Shown here in pieces: positions 1 through 8,142 of a stretch of DNA of 48,107 nucleotides. The notes below the pieces were generated by a model, which did not search any database, was not told where the DNA came from, and was given only the letters and a program-made list of their open reading frames with translations. The stretch comes from Sphingobium indicum BiD32 (GTDB lineage Bacteria; Pseudomonadota; Alphaproteobacteria; Sphingomonadales; Sphingomonadaceae). The stretch lies in assembly GCF_000382885.1 (NCBI RefSeq), contig NZ_CAVK010000146.1, positions 1 through 48,107 on the forward strand. Direction: 5' to 3'. How positions within the stretch are numbered: the stretch's first letter is position 1; each line of letters opens with the position of its first letter. The translations under genes and the position numbers were made by a program.

Positions 1-53
1 GTCGAGAAACGTCTCGCGCGCAGGTTTCTCGACTTCGCTCGAAACGAACGGAG
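1..53. repeat. Sphingomonad-type palindromic repeat (family A), possibly cut by the window edge
   Basis: The stretch contains GTCGAGAAAC near its left end and TTTCTCGAC followed by TTCGCTCGAAACGAACGG on the right, so the two sides can pair. The right half is the same arm seen at 1161-1209, 1764-1788, 9459-9517, 33343-33419 and 48089-48107. It lies just downstream of the stop codon of the minus-strand GIY-YIG/TrmJ gene and could act as an mRNA 3'-end hairpin; that role is inference. Confidence 0.7.
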
Positions 54-67
54 GTGGGGCGTTAGAC

Positions 68-1147
68 CTAGCGTTCGCGCGGGCGGTTGAGGTGGGAGAG
101 GACGCCGCGCAGCGTCCGCACCTCCAGATGGTTCCAGCCCGGCTTGGTCAGCAGGTTGCGCAGCGTCAGCTTGGTTGCGGGCGCGCGGTCGGGCGGGAAG
201 AAATAGCCCACCTTTTCCAATAATGTGGTGAACTGGTCGATCATCCCCTCCAACTCCTCCTGCGGCGCGGGTACGCCCAGGTCGGTGATGGTCGGTTGTT
301 TCAGATCGGCCTGTTTCGACCATTCATAGGCGCACAGGATCACGGCCTGCGCGAGGTTCAGGGAGCCGAATTCGGGGTTGATCGGCACCGTCAGGATCTT
401 GCGGGCGAGTGCGACATCCTCTGTCTCCAGCCCGGAGCGTTCCGGCCCGAATATATAGGCGCAGCGGCCCTGCGCCGCGTGGATTTCGCGGGCTGCTTCT
501 TCCGGCGTCACGACCGGTTTGGTGACGCCCCGCTTGCGCACGGTGGTGGCGTAGACATGGGCGCAGTCGGACACGGCTTCGGCGAGGGTTTCGTAAACCT
601 GCGCCTGATCCAGAATGAAGTCCGCGCCTGCGGCCGAAGGGCCGGCATCGGGGTTGGGCCAGCCGTCGCGGGGGGAGACCAGCCGCATTTCGGTCAGCCC
701 GAAATTGAGCATGGCGCGCGCGGCCTTGCCGATATTCTCGCCGAGTTGCGGGCGGACGAGGACGATGACGGGGTGCGGGGGCATTTGGGTTTCCGATTGG
801 TCAGCAGGATCAGTCTCATCCTCCGTTTGCCCTGAGCGAAGTCGAAGGGCATCACTGAGCGAAGGCGAAGTGTGTGAAACGGAAGCCTTTTTCAGCTTGT
901 CCCAATTTTCAGCGATCAACGCTTCCTTCTTCTTGCGTGACCAGCCCTTGATTTGCAGTTCGCTGGCAAGCGCCTCTGCGCGCGTTCCAAACTCGGCAGA
1001 CCAGACAAGCTCGACAGGGCGACGGTCGAATGTGTACCCTTTGACGACGCCTGACTGATGTTGGGCGATCCGCGTTTCAAAACTGTCCGTATGGCCGGTA
1101 TAATAAGAGCCGTCCGAACAGCGCAGCATGTAAGCGTGGAAGGTCAT
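68..1147 (-). CDS. trmJ: GIY-YIG nuclease domain fused to TrmJ-like tRNA (cytidine/uridine-2'-O-)methyltransferase
   Basis: The 359-residue frame has two parts. Residues 1-90 form a small GIY-YIG domain of the UPF0213/YhbQ kind (AYML at 5-8, YTG at 16-18, Arg near 26, Glu near 63). Residues 122-359 are a SpoU/TrmH-type SPOUT methyltransferase, with GENIGKAARAMLNFG near 136-150, FGPERSGLE and SLNLAQAV forming the SAM-binding knot. That is the TrmJ family, which 2'-O-methylates tRNA position 32. In related bacteria the two are usually separate genes. Here they are joined through residues about 93-110 (SLSDALRLRSGQTED), which are a translated family A repeat. An internal ATG at 784 with a weak GGAA upstream could still start a stand-alone TrmJ. 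It is the last gene of the minus-strand rpiB-glyA-nrdR run. The domain calls are firm; whether a fused protein is made is uncertain. Confidence 0.85.
   Translation of the reverse strand: MTFHAYMLRCSDGSYYTGHTDSFETRIAQHQSGVVKGYTFDRRPVELVWSAEFGTRAEALASELQIKGWSRKKKEALIAENWDKLKKASVSHTSPSLSDALRLRSGQTEDETDPADQSETQMPPHPVIVLVRPQLGENIGKAARAMLNFGLTEMRLVSPRDGWPNPDAGPSAAGADFILDQAQVYETLAEAVSDCAHVYATTVRKRGVTKPVVTPEEAAREIHAAQGRCAYIFGPERSGLETEDVALARKILTVPINPEFGSLNLAQAVILCAYEWSKQADLKQPTITDLGVPAPQEELEGMIDQFTTLLEKVGYFFPPDRAPATKLTLRNLLTKPGWNHLEVRTLRGVLSHLNRPRER
820..870. repeat. Family A repeat inside the coding sequence
   Basis: CCTGAGCGAAGTCGAAGGGC is followed at once by the similar ACTGAGCGAAGGCGAAG. These are the same units as the intergenic repeats at 1161-1209 and 1692-1789. 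Read on the minus strand the element gives the peptide ALRLRSGQ in the linker of the GIY-YIG/TrmJ frame and leaves the frame open. Confidence 0.8.
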
Positions 1148-1160
1148 TGCCGATCAGGAC

Positions 1161-1209
1161 CTCGCTGCGCTCGGTCGAGCCCTTCGACTTCGCTCAGGGC
1201 GAACGGAGG
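1161..1209. repeat. Family A palindromic repeat between nrdR and the GIY-YIG/TrmJ gene
   Basis: It contains CTCGCTGCGCTCGGTCGAG and then CCCTTCGACTTCGCTCAGGG with GCGAACGGA, matching the right arm of the 1692-1789 element. It fills most of the gap between the nrdR stop (1222) and the next start (1147) on the minus strand. Confidence 0.75.
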
Positions 1210-1221
1210 TGGTGATTTGTC

Positions 1222-1680
1222 TCACCCGCCCACTTCCTTCACCGTGCTCGCAAATTCCTCGAAATCCTTGGCGTCTGTGAAGTCCTTATAGACGCTGGCG
1301 AAGCGGATATAGGCGACGCTGTCGAGGCGTTTGAGGCCTTCCATCACCATTTCGCCGATCGCGCGGGCGGGGACTTCGGTGTCGCCGCTGGTTTCGAGCT
1401 GGCGCTGGATGCCGGAGATGAGCTTTTCGATGCGGCTGGGGTCGATCGGGCGCTTGCGGCAGGCGATGCCGATCGAGCGAGCCAGCTTGTCGCGTTCAAA
1501 GGCTTCCTTGCGGCCCTCGCTCTTCACCACCCAGATGTCGCGCAACTGGATGCGTTCAAAGGTGGTGAAGCGCGCGGCGCAGGCTTCGCACTGGCGGCGG
1601 CGGCGGATGGCGTTGCCATCCTCCGTCGGCCGACTGTCCTTCACCTGGCTGTCCTCATGGGCGCAGAAGGGGCAGCGCAT
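1222..1680 (-). CDS. nrdR: Transcriptional repressor NrdR of ribonucleotide reductase genes
   Basis: The 152-residue protein has the NrdR layout and usual length. A zinc ribbon comes first (Cys3, Cys6, Cys31, Cys34, starting MRCPFC), then an ATP-cone domain from about residue 48 ([17 protein letters not shown], with later RFASVYKDF). NrdR senses ATP/dATP and represses nrd operons through NrdR boxes. No nrd gene and no obvious NrdR box is present in the window, so its targets lie elsewhere. It follows glyA on the same strand, and the gap between them is filled by a family A repeat. Start choice is clear because the zinc ribbon begins at residue 3. Confidence 0.96.
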   Translation of the reverse strand: MRCPFCAHEDSQVKDSRPTEDGNAIRRRRQCEACAARFTTFERIQLRDIWVVKSEGRKEAFERDKLARSIGIACRKRPIDPSRIEKLISGIQRQLETSGDTEVPARAIGEMVMEGLKRLDSVAYIRFASVYKDFTDAKDFEEFASTVKEVGG

Positions 1681-1691
1681 GATCAGTTAGT

Positions 1692-1789
1692 CTCCGTTCG
1701 CCCTGAGCGAAGTCGAAGGGCCAGGCTGAGCGTAGCGAAGCCCTCACTTTGTTCGGGCGAAGGCTTCGACTTCGCTCAGCCCGAACGGC
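1692..1789. repeat. Long inverted pair of family A repeats
   Basis: Arms at about 1694-1719 (CCGTTCGCCCTGAGCGAAG, then TCGAAG) and 1764-1788 (CTTCGACTTCGCTCAG, then CCCGAACGG) are near-perfect reverse complements. A further half-copy (CTGAGCGTAGCGAAG) lies in the middle. The element occupies the whole gap between glyA and nrdR, so a large hairpin would form in a shared transcript. Confidence 0.85.
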
Positions 1790-1799
1790 TTTACTAAAT

Positions 1800-3101
1800 T
1801 CAATAAATCGGGAAGCGGCTCGTGAGGGCCAGCACCTTTTCGCGGACATGGGCTTCGACCTGGCCGTCGCCTTCGTCGCCATTGCGCTTGAGGCCTTCCA
1901 CGACTTGCGCGATCAACTGGCCGATCTCGCGGAATTCCGCTTCGCCGAACCCGCGGGTGGTGCCGGCGGGGGTGCCAAGGCGCACGCCCGATGTCACGAA
2001 CGGGCTGGCGGTGTCGAACGGCACGTTATTCTTGTTGCAGGTGATGAAGGCGCGATCGAGCGCCTTTTCCGCCGCCTTGCCCGTCGTGTTCTTGGCGCGC
2101 AGATCGACCAGCATCAGGTGATTGTCGGTGCCGCCCGACACGATCGACAGGCCCGCGTCGGCCAGCGTAGCGCTCAGCGCACGGGCGTTGGCGACGATCT
2201 GATGGGCATAGGCCTTGAATTCAGGGCTGAGCGCTTCCTTGAAGGCCACTGCCTTGGCCGCGATGATGTGCATCAGCGGGCCGCCCTGCATACCGGGGAA
2301 GATGGCGCTGTTGATCTTCTTGGCGATCGCTTCGTCATTGCACAGGACGATGCCGGACCGCGGGCCACGCAGCGACTTGTGGGTGGTGGTGGTGGTGACA
2401 TGGGCGTAAGGGACGGGCGAGGGATGCGCGCCGCCCGCGACCAGGCCGGAGAAATGCGACATGTCGGCGAGGAGGTAGGCGCCCACTTCATCGGCAATTT
2501 CGCGGAAGCGGGGGAAATCCCAGACACGCGAATAAGCGGTGCCGCCGCAGATGATGAGCTTGGGCTTGCACTCGCGGGCGATGCGGGCGACTTCGTCCAT
2601 GTCGATCAGATGATCGTCGGCGCGCACGCCATAAGCGACGGGGTTGAACCATTTGCCGCTCATGTTGACCGGCGACCCGTGGGTCAGATGGCCGCCCGAC
2701 GACAGGTCGAGACCCATGAAGGTGTCGCCCGGCTGGAGCAAGGCGAGGAACACCGCCTGGTTCATCTGGCTGCCGCTATTGGGCTGCACATTGGCAAAGT
2801 TGGCACCGAACAATTGCTTGGCGCGCTCGATCGCCAGCGTTTCCACGACGTCGGCATATTCGCAGCCGCCATAGTAACGCTTGCCCGGATAACCCTCGGC
2901 ATATTTGTTGGTGAAGATGGAGCCTGCGGCTTCCAGCACCGCTTTCGACACGATATTTTCGGACGCGATCAATTCGATCTTGTCCTGCTGACGCTTCAGT
3001 TCGTTACCAATCGCGCCGAAGATTTCCGGGTCCGCGCTGGCGAGATTTTCGCTGAAGAAGCCGTCCTGGCGGATGGCGGGGGCGAGGGTGTCGGTGCTCA
3101 T
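1800..3101 (-). CDS. glyA: Serine hydroxymethyltransferase
   Basis: GlyA interconverts serine plus tetrahydrofolate with glycine plus 5,10-methylene-THF, using PLP, in the cytosol. The 433-residue protein has the usual bacterial length. Visible motifs are [10 protein letters not shown] near 43-52, [14 protein letters not shown] near 66-79, the PLP-lysine motif [13 protein letters not shown] with Lys242, and [13 protein letters not shown] near the C-terminus. It starts 12 bp after the rpiB stop on the same strand, so the two are probably co-transcribed. The N-terminal [16 protein letters not shown] is a normal short extension in this class. Confidence 0.98.
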   Translation of the reverse strand: MSTDTLAPAIRQDGFFSENLASADPEIFGAIGNELKRQQDKIELIASENIVSKAVLEAAGSIFTNKYAEGYPGKRYYGGCEYADVVETLAIERAKQLFGANFANVQPNSGSQMNQAVFLALLQPGDTFMGLDLSSGGHLTHGSPVNMSGKWFNPVAYGVRADDHLIDMDEVARIARECKPKLIICGGTAYSRVWDFPRFREIADEVGAYLLADMSHFSGLVAGGAHPSPVPYAHVTTTTTHKSLRGPRSGIVLCNDEAIAKKINSAIFPGMQGGPLMHIIAAKAVAFKEALSPEFKAYAHQIVANARALSATLADAGLSIVSGGTDNHLMLVDLRAKNTTGKAAEKALDRAFITCNKNNVPFDTASPFVTSGVRLGTPAGTTRGFGEAEFREIGQLIAQVVEGLKRNGDEGDGQVEAHVREKVLALTSRFPIY

Positions 3102-3113
3102 CGAAACTTCCTT

Positions 3114-3551
3114 TCAGAGCGCGGGCTGGGATAGTTTTTCGACGCGGCCAGTGTGTCGGCCTCCGCCAAAATCGGTGGTGAGGAAGGCGGTGACGCAGGC
3201 CTTGGCCATGTCCACGCCAGTGAGGCGCGCGCCCATGGCCAGGACATTGGCATCATTATGTTCGCGCGACAGGGCCGCCGACAATGGTTCGCCGACCAGC
3301 GCGCAGCGGCAGGCCGGGTTGCGATTGACGGCGATGGAGATGCCGATGCCCGAACCGCACAGCGCAATGCCGCGTTCCGCTGCACCGGACGCTATGGCTG
3401 TCGCCAGCTTGTAACCATAATCGGGATAATCGACCCTGTCGGTCGTCGCCGGGCCAAGGTCTGCTACCTCATGTCCTTCGTCGCGCAGCCATTGGGCCAG
3501 TTCCGCCTTCAGGTCGATGGCGGCATGATCGGATGCGAGTGCGATTTTCAT
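3114..3551 (-). CDS. rpiB: Ribose-5-phosphate isomerase B
   Basis: RpiB interconverts ribose 5-phosphate and ribulose 5-phosphate in the pentose phosphate pathway. The 145-residue protein starts MKIALASDHAA and carries the family motif GIALCGSGIGISIAVN with catalytic Cys65, then SREHNDANVLAMG around residues 95-107. It is the first gene of the minus-strand rpiB-glyA run. Placement next to glyA is common in alphaproteobacteria. The start is set by the conserved N-terminal beta strand. Confidence 0.97.
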   Translation of the reverse strand: MKIALASDHAAIDLKAELAQWLRDEGHEVADLGPATTDRVDYPDYGYKLATAIASGAAERGIALCGSGIGISIAVNRNPACRCALVGEPLSAALSREHNDANVLAMGARLTGVDMAKACVTAFLTTDFGGGRHTGRVEKLSQPAL

Positions 3552-3653
3552 ATGGAATGCGTCCCTTCACCACGGGGGTGATTCGTTCCCGCGCCTCATA
3601 GGGGGTGAGGGCGGCAATTGCCACCGTGCACCGCCGCCCTTATGGGAAGGGGC

Positions 3654-3845
3654 ATGACAGGCACGATTTTATCTATCCTTATGCTCGCCGGGCTGCTGCT
3701 GACTGGCGGCGGGCTGTATGTCCTTATCAAGCTGCGCGACCGGAAACGGGGCGCATTGATGATCGTCGCGGGGCTGGTGATGTTCGGCAATGTCGCGATC
3801 ACGGCAATTCCGGGGCCGGATCTGCCGGGGCTGGAGCAGCGCTGA
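3654..3845 (+). CDS. Small membrane protein of unknown function, two predicted TM helices
   Basis: The protein has 63 residues, beginning MTGTILSILMLAGLLLTGGG. Two hydrophobic stretches (about 4-22 and 34-50) flank a basic turn KLRDRKRG, which suggests a helical hairpin in the inner membrane. The ATG at 3654 was chosen because GGGAAGG sits just upstream; an in-frame ATG at 3642 and a TTG at 3618 are weaker. Its last 47 bp overlap the 3' end of the convergent HPP/CBS gene. I do not recognise a family. Confidence 0.7.
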   Translation: MTGTILSILMLAGLLLTGGGLYVLIKLRDRKRGALMIVAGLVMFGNVAITAIPGPDLPGLEQR

Positions 3846-4932
3846 CCCGTAGCGCCAACGCAGCCAGCAGATCGGTCTGGGTGACCAGTCCCTGTAACCG
3901 ATAATCGGAATCAACAACCACGGCCTCATGCCGGACGCCGCTGCTCAACGGGCCGATCAGGCGCGCGATCGGCGTGTCGGGATGGACGAATAAAGCGCGG
4001 CCGGCAACGTCCCCTGCCTGTGCGCCATCGCGCGACAGGTCCAGCGCGCCGATCAATCCCTGGACCCGCCCCGCATCGTCCAGCACGGGTAGCGACAAAA
4101 GGCGGCGTGCCTGCATCAACGTCCGGACATGATCAACCGGCTGGTCCATGGTGACGTGCAGCACGTCGCGCGACATGATATCGCCACAGCGGATCGTCCC
4201 ATGCGTGCGTTCGGCGGCACGCAATTGTGCATCCACCAGCAATTGCCGCAGATCGGCTTCGTCCACATCAAGCATGTCGCCATAGCCATGGAGCGCATCG
4301 GCCACATCCCGATCGGTCGGCGCGGATCGCAGCAGCGGTGCCGGATCGGTCGTGCCGTGTGGCGCTGGTGCCTTGGGCGGAACATGGGGATAGCTGTGCC
4401 CGGCGAGGCGATGGAACAGGATGGCGACGACGAGCAGCAGCAATGTGTTCAGACCGACCGGAACAAGCGCAAACATATAGTCGCCTGCCGGTCCGCCAGC
4501 CCCCAGCACGGCGGACAGGGCAACCGCGCCACCGGGCGGATGGAGGCAGCGGAGCAGCGACATGATGGCGATGGCCGCGCCAACGGCCAGTGCCGCCGCG
4601 ATCGTGGGATTGGGCATGATATGGCTGACCGCGATGCCGACCAGCGCTGAAATGACGTTACCGCCCAGGACCGGCCATGGTTGCGCCAACGGGCTGGCAG
4701 GAACAGCGAACAGCAGCACAGCGGACGCACCCATGGGGGCAACGAGCAGGGGATGGGCCAGGCCGTTGCCCAGCATCAGCCCGCACAGCAGCCCGGTGAT
4801 GGCAATGCCGCCAATTGCGCCGCTGGCTGCCTTCATCCGATCGAGGAAGCCGGGGCCGGGCGGGGCGGGGACGAAGGCGCTGTAATAGCGGCTCCAGATC
4901 AGGCGGGGTTTAGGCTCTGGCGATTGCGACAT
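3799..4932 (-). CDS. HPP-family membrane protein with C-terminal CBS domain pair
   Basis: Of the 377 residues, about 35-190 form an HPP domain of several hydrophobic helices with the signature SLLRCLHPPGGAVAL that names the family. Some HPP members have been linked to nitrite transport in plastids. A linker follows, then two CBS motifs between about 245 and 365 (CGDIMSRDVLHV, LPVLDDAGRVQGLIG, AVVVDSDYRLQGLVT), which usually bind adenine nucleotides and regulate the attached domain. The protein is probably in the inner membrane and nucleotide-regulated. Its substrate cannot be read from the sequence. The 3' end overlaps the opposing small membrane gene by 47 bp. Confidence 0.9.
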   Translation of the reverse strand: MSQSPEPKPRLIWSRYYSAFVPAPPGPGFLDRMKAASGAIGGIAITGLLCGLMLGNGLAHPLLVAPMGASAVLLFAVPASPLAQPWPVLGGNVISALVGIAVSHIMPNPTIAAALAVGAAIAIMSLLRCLHPPGGAVALSAVLGAGGPAGDYMFALVPVGLNTLLLLVVAILFHRLAGHSYPHVPPKAPAPHGTTDPAPLLRSAPTDRDVADALHGYGDMLDVDEADLRQLLVDAQLRAAERTHGTIRCGDIMSRDVLHVTMDQPVDHVRTLMQARRLLSLPVLDDAGRVQGLIGALDLSRDGAQAGDVAGRALFVHPDTPIARLIGPLSSGVRHEAVVVDSDYRLQGLVTQTDLLAALALRVSAAPAPADPAPELP

Positions 4933-5062
4933 GGCGGCGGGCGTATCGCCCGGCTACCGATGGGCCAAGCGTGAAAAAGCTGGGATCGGAGAAGAAGGGA
5001 TTGGGGCGGGCTGCCACCGCGCATCAAAGACGATCATGCCCCTTGCAAACCCGGCACCAAAA

Positions 5063-5085
5063 TCCTCCCCTTGGGGAGGGGGAGG
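5063..5085. repeat. Short palindrome of family C (CCTCCCC/GGGGAGG)
   Basis: TCCTCCCC TT GGGGAGGGGGAGGA forms a tight hairpin. Related elements occur at 19847-19871 and, in composite form, at 28431-28521. It lies in the 249-bp gap between the HPP gene start and the terminator of the alpha/beta hydrolase. I see no gene in that gap. Confidence 0.6.
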
Positions 5086-5130
5086 ACATAGGTTTTGTTG
5101 GACGTGCCAATAATTGCATCATCGCCACAC

Positions 5131-5163
5131 AAAAGGGGCCGCCTTGCGGCAGCCCCTCTTTCC
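5131..5163 (-). terminator. Rho-independent terminator of the alpha/beta hydrolase gene
   Basis: On the minus strand GAGGGGCTGCCGC AAG GCGGCCCC is followed by TTTT. This is a GC-rich stem with a short loop and a T-run, starting about 20 bp past the stop of the hydrolase gene that ends at 5182. Confidence 0.8.
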
Positions 5164-5181
5164 TTTGCGCGACCATGATCC

Positions 5182-5838
5182 TCAGCGGATCGGCGAGTCC
5201 GGGGACAGGCGCATGTCGAGATAATTGTCGACCGACTTCATCAGCTGGTCGAGTTCATGCTCGAAGAAATGGTTGGCGCCACGAATTTCGTCGTGGTGGA
5301 TGGTGATGCCCTTTTGCGTGCGCAGCTTGTCGACCAGTTTCTGCACGGCGCTGGCGGTCACGACTTCATCGCCGGTGCCCTGCACGATGATGCCCGACGA
5401 GGGGCAGGGCGCGAGGAAGGAGAAGTCGTACATGTTGGCGGGCGGCGCGACCGAGATGAAGCCGCGAATTTCCGGGCGGCGCATCAACAGTTGCATCCCG
5501 ATCCATGCGCCGAAGGAGAAGCCCGCGATCCAGGTGGTCTGCGCTTCGGGGTGGAAGCTCTGTACCCAGTCGAGCGCCGCTGCGGCGTCGGACAATTCGC
5601 CGATGCCATTGTCGAACGTGCCCTGGCTGCGGCCGACACCCCGGAAGTTGAAGCGGAGCACGGCAAAACCGCGCTTCACGAAGGTCTTGTAAAGCGCCTG
5701 GGTGATGCGGTCGTTCATCGTGCCGCCGCCCTGGGGGTGCGGATGCAGGATCATGGCGACCGGCGCACGCGGGCGGGGCGGGGGGCTGAAGCGACCTTCG
5801 AGGCGACCTTCGGGTCCGGTAAAGATTACGTCGGGCAT
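5182..5838 (-). CDS. Alpha/beta hydrolase (dienelactone hydrolase-like fold)
   Basis: The 218-residue cytosolic serine hydrolase has the nucleophile elbow GFSFGAW. Other motifs are HPHPQGGGTMND after the first strand (oxyanion region), RFNFRGVGRSQG, a late Asp in QGTGDEVV and a final His in GANHFFEHEL, which complete a Ser-Asp-His triad. The substrate is unknown. Related genes often sit near Fe-S assembly genes in alphaproteobacteria, and here it diverges from two cysteine desulfurases. The ATG at 5838 has AGGTG close upstream; an in-frame ATG at 5862 would add eight residues. Confidence 0.88.
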   Translation of the reverse strand: MPDVIFTGPEGRLEGRFSPPPRPRAPVAMILHPHPQGGGTMNDRITQALYKTFVKRGFAVLRFNFRGVGRSQGTFDNGIGELSDAAAALDWVQSFHPEAQTTWIAGFSFGAWIGMQLLMRRPEIRGFISVAPPANMYDFSFLAPCPSSGIIVQGTGDEVVTASAVQKLVDKLRTQKGITIHHDEIRGANHFFEHELDQLMKSVDNYLDMRLSPDSPIR

Positions 5839-5990
5839 GGCACCTGTTATCGTTATGGCCACCGAACAGCTGAGTCAGGTCGGCGGGCGGTGGCAAAAGG
5901 ACGCGCGCCGCGCCAGAAGCTGGCGCTGCGCGGCAGACCGCCTATATAGAAGCCGCCGCCATTTCCGCAATCAATGAGTAGCATCGCATC

Positions 5991-7040
5991 GTGGCTGCCG
6001 AACGCCTTTACCTGGACCATGCCGCAACCACGCCGATGCTGCCCGCAGCCAAGGCGGCGATGATCGATGCGCTGGACCGCTGGGCCAACCCGTCCAGCCC
6101 CCATGCCGATGGGCGCGCGGCGCGTGCGACGCTGGAGCGCGCGCGGGCGCGGATTGCAGAGGCGCTGGGGTGGCGGGGGCATGTGATCTTCACGTCGGGG
6201 GCGAGCGAGGCGATTGCGATTGGCCTTATGCGCGCGAAGGCGGCGCGGGTTGTTACGTCTCCGGTCGAGCATGATTCGGTGTTGCGGGTGACGCCGGGGG
6301 CGGAGCGGCTGGCGGTCGATGGGGATGGGATCATCTCCGTCCGTCATTCCCGCGCAGGCGGGGATGACGGTGTTATGTTTGCCATCCAGCATGTGAATAA
6401 TGAGACCGGGGTGATCCAGCCGCTTGATGTGCTGGAGCGCGACGGCGCGTTGCTGTTCGCCGATTGCGCGCAGAGTGCGGGGAAGTTGGCGCTGCCCGAC
6501 GCCGACATGATCGCGATCAGCGCACATAAATTTGGCGGGCCGCCGGGGATTGGTGCTTTGCTGGTGCGGGATTTGGGGCTGCTGCACGCCGGGGGCGGGC
6601 AGGAACAGGGTTATCGGGCGGGGACGGAGAATTTGCCCGCCATATTGGCCATGGCGGCAGCGCTGGAGGCGCGCGCGGATTGGTTGCCCAATGCGGCGAG
6701 GCTAAGGGCGCGGCTGGATGCGGGGGTCGAGGCGGCGGGGGGCCAGGTGGTTGCGCGAGATGCGCCGCGGATCCCGGCCATCGCCAGCTACCGGATGCCC
6801 GGCCTGTCGGCGCGGGCGCAGCTCATCCAGTTCGATCTGGCGGGGATTTCGGTGTCGGCGGGCAGCGCCTGTTCGTCGGGATCACTCAAGACCAGCCATG
6901 TGCTGCACGCGATGGGATGGGACGAGGCGGCGGCGAATAAAGTCGTGCGAGTGAGTTTCGGGCCGCAGACGGGCGCGGCAGATGTCGAGCGCTTTCTGGG
7001 GCAATGGACTGCCATGGCGACGCGGACATCCGTGCGATGA
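5991..7040 (+). CDS. Cysteine desulfurase family protein (IscS/NifS-like), copy 1
   Basis: This 349-residue PLP enzyme would take sulfur from L-cysteine as a protein persulfide for Fe-S or thio-cofactor assembly. Visible motifs are LYLDHAATTP at 6-15, FTSGASEA near 67-74, the PLP lysine in AISAHKFGGP (Lys180) and the catalytic loop GSACSSGSLKTSH (Cys294). It starts with GTG at 5991, and no good ATG alternative exists. Residues about 118-127 (RHSRAGGDDG) are encoded by a 30-bp palindromic repeat inserted in frame, in a part where the family normally runs from a strand to the VNNETG motif. Its stop overlaps the start of a second desulfurase (ATGA). At 349 residues it is a little shorter than classical IscS. 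Confidence 0.9.
   Translation: MAAERLYLDHAATTPMLPAAKAAMIDALDRWANPSSPHADGRAARATLERARARIAEALGWRGHVIFTSGASEAIAIGLMRAKAARVVTSPVEHDSVLRVTPGAERLAVDGDGIISVRHSRAGGDDGVMFAIQHVNNETGVIQPLDVLERDGALLFADCAQSAGKLALPDADMIAISAHKFGGPPGIGALLVRDLGLLHAGGGQEQGYRAGTENLPAILAMAAALEARADWLPNAARLRARLDAGVEAAGGQVVARDAPRIPAIASYRMPGLSARAQLIQFDLAGISVSAGSACSSGSLKTSHVLHAMGWDEAAANKVVRVSFGPQTGAADVERFLGQWTAMATRTSVR
6341..6370. repeat. 30-bp palindromic repeat of family B inside a gene
   Basis: The element runs from CCGTCATTCCCGC through a four-base loop region to GCGGGGATGACGG, with near-perfect pairing arms. Its length is a multiple of three and it contains no stop in the reading frame, giving the peptide RHSRAGGDDG. Longer relatives occur between nuoJ and nuoK (39127-39204) and after rnj (47741-47762). 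Confidence 0.85.
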
Positions 7041-8125
7041 TCTATCTCGATTATCAGGCGACCACGCCGCTGGCACCAGAGGCGTTCGATGCGATGGTGC
7101 CGTTGTTGCGCGACCAGTTCGCCAATCCGCACAGCGCGCACCGTCTGGGGCGGGCCGCCGCTGCGCAGGTCGAGGTGGCGCGGGAGGAGATAGGTCGGTT
7201 GCTGCCGGGCGGTGGGCGGCTATTGTTCACGTCCGGGGCGACCGAGGCGATCAATATCGCGATACAGGGCGCGTCGTCGGGCGACATTGTGACGATCGCG
7301 ACCGAACATGCCGCCGTGCTCGATACGGTCGAGGCGTTGCGCCGGGCGGGGCGTAGCGTCACCATCCTGCCGGTCGGGGCCGACGGTCTGGTGGACATGG
7401 ATGCCGCCGCGCAGGCGATCCGTCCCGGCGTAGCGCTGGTGGTGGCTATGCTGGTCAATAATGAGATTGGCGTGGTCCAGCCGGTCGCCACGCTGGCGGA
7501 ACTGGCGCATGAGGCCAGTGCCTTGTTCCTGTGCGACGCGGTGCAGGGCTATGGCCGGGTGCCGATCCCCGACAGCTGCGACATGGTGGCGATCAGCGCC
7601 CACAAGATTCATGGCCCCAAGGGCGTGGGCGCGCTCTGGTTGCGCGACGGGGTTAAGCCTGCGCCGCTGATCCATGGCGGGGGGCAGGAGGGCGGCCTGC
7701 GTTCGGGTACGTTGTCGCCTGCCCTGTGTGCCGGATTCGGCGTGGCAGCGCGATTGATGCGCGAGCGGGCCGACGATGATCGCGCGCATGTCGAAAGGCT
7801 GTCGATGCTGGCACGCGACCTGTTTGCCGACTGGACGCTGAATGGCAGCGCAGAGGCGCGCTATCCCGGCAATCTGAACCTGCGGCGCGAAGGAATCGAC
7901 GGCGCGCAATTATTATCATATTGCCGCAATATTGCTTTTTCGTTGGGAAGCGCTTGCGCAAGCGGGTCCGGGCGGCCTAGCCATGTGCTGCGCGCACTGG
8001 GCCTGACAGACGCACAGGCGCGTGGATCGGTGCGGATCGGCTTTGGCCGCTACACGACACCGGCCGAACTGGAGAGCGCTGCGGAGGTAATGAACAGGGC
8101 GGCAGCCGCACAAGCGGCGCCGTAG
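7037..8125 (+). CDS. Cysteine desulfurase family protein (IscS/NifS-like), copy 2
   Basis: The 362-residue PLP enzyme has MIYLDYQATTPLAPEA at the start, FTSGATEAIN near 64-73, the PLP lysine in AISAHKIHGPKG (Lys190) and the catalytic loop GSACASGSGRPSH (Cys307). The start is the ATG at 7037, whose ATGA overlaps the stop of copy 1 and implies coupled translation; an in-frame ATG at 7004 would lie deep inside copy 1. The two copies are clearly paralogous but well diverged, and both keep the lysine and cysteine, so both could be active. A [2Fe-2S] ferredoxin gene follows after 17 bp. Confidence 0.93.
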   Translation: MIYLDYQATTPLAPEAFDAMVPLLRDQFANPHSAHRLGRAAAAQVEVAREEIGRLLPGGGRLLFTSGATEAINIAIQGASSGDIVTIATEHAAVLDTVEALRRAGRSVTILPVGADGLVDMDAAAQAIRPGVALVVAMLVNNEIGVVQPVATLAELAHEASALFLCDAVQGYGRVPIPDSCDMVAISAHKIHGPKGVGALWLRDGVKPAPLIHGGGQEGGLRSGTLSPALCAGFGVAARLMRERADDDRAHVERLSMLARDLFADWTLNGSAEARYPGNLNLRREGIDGAQLLSYCRNIAFSLGSACASGSGRPSHVLRALGLTDAQARGSVRIGFGRYTTPAELESAAEVMNRAAAAQAAP

Positions 8126-8142
8126 CAGGGAGCGTCGCGTCA

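Noticed and set aside
1749..3134. A 461-codon plus-strand frame opposite glyA
   Set aside because: GlyA on the other strand is certain; the antisense translation is low-complexity Gly/Arg/Asp without motifs.
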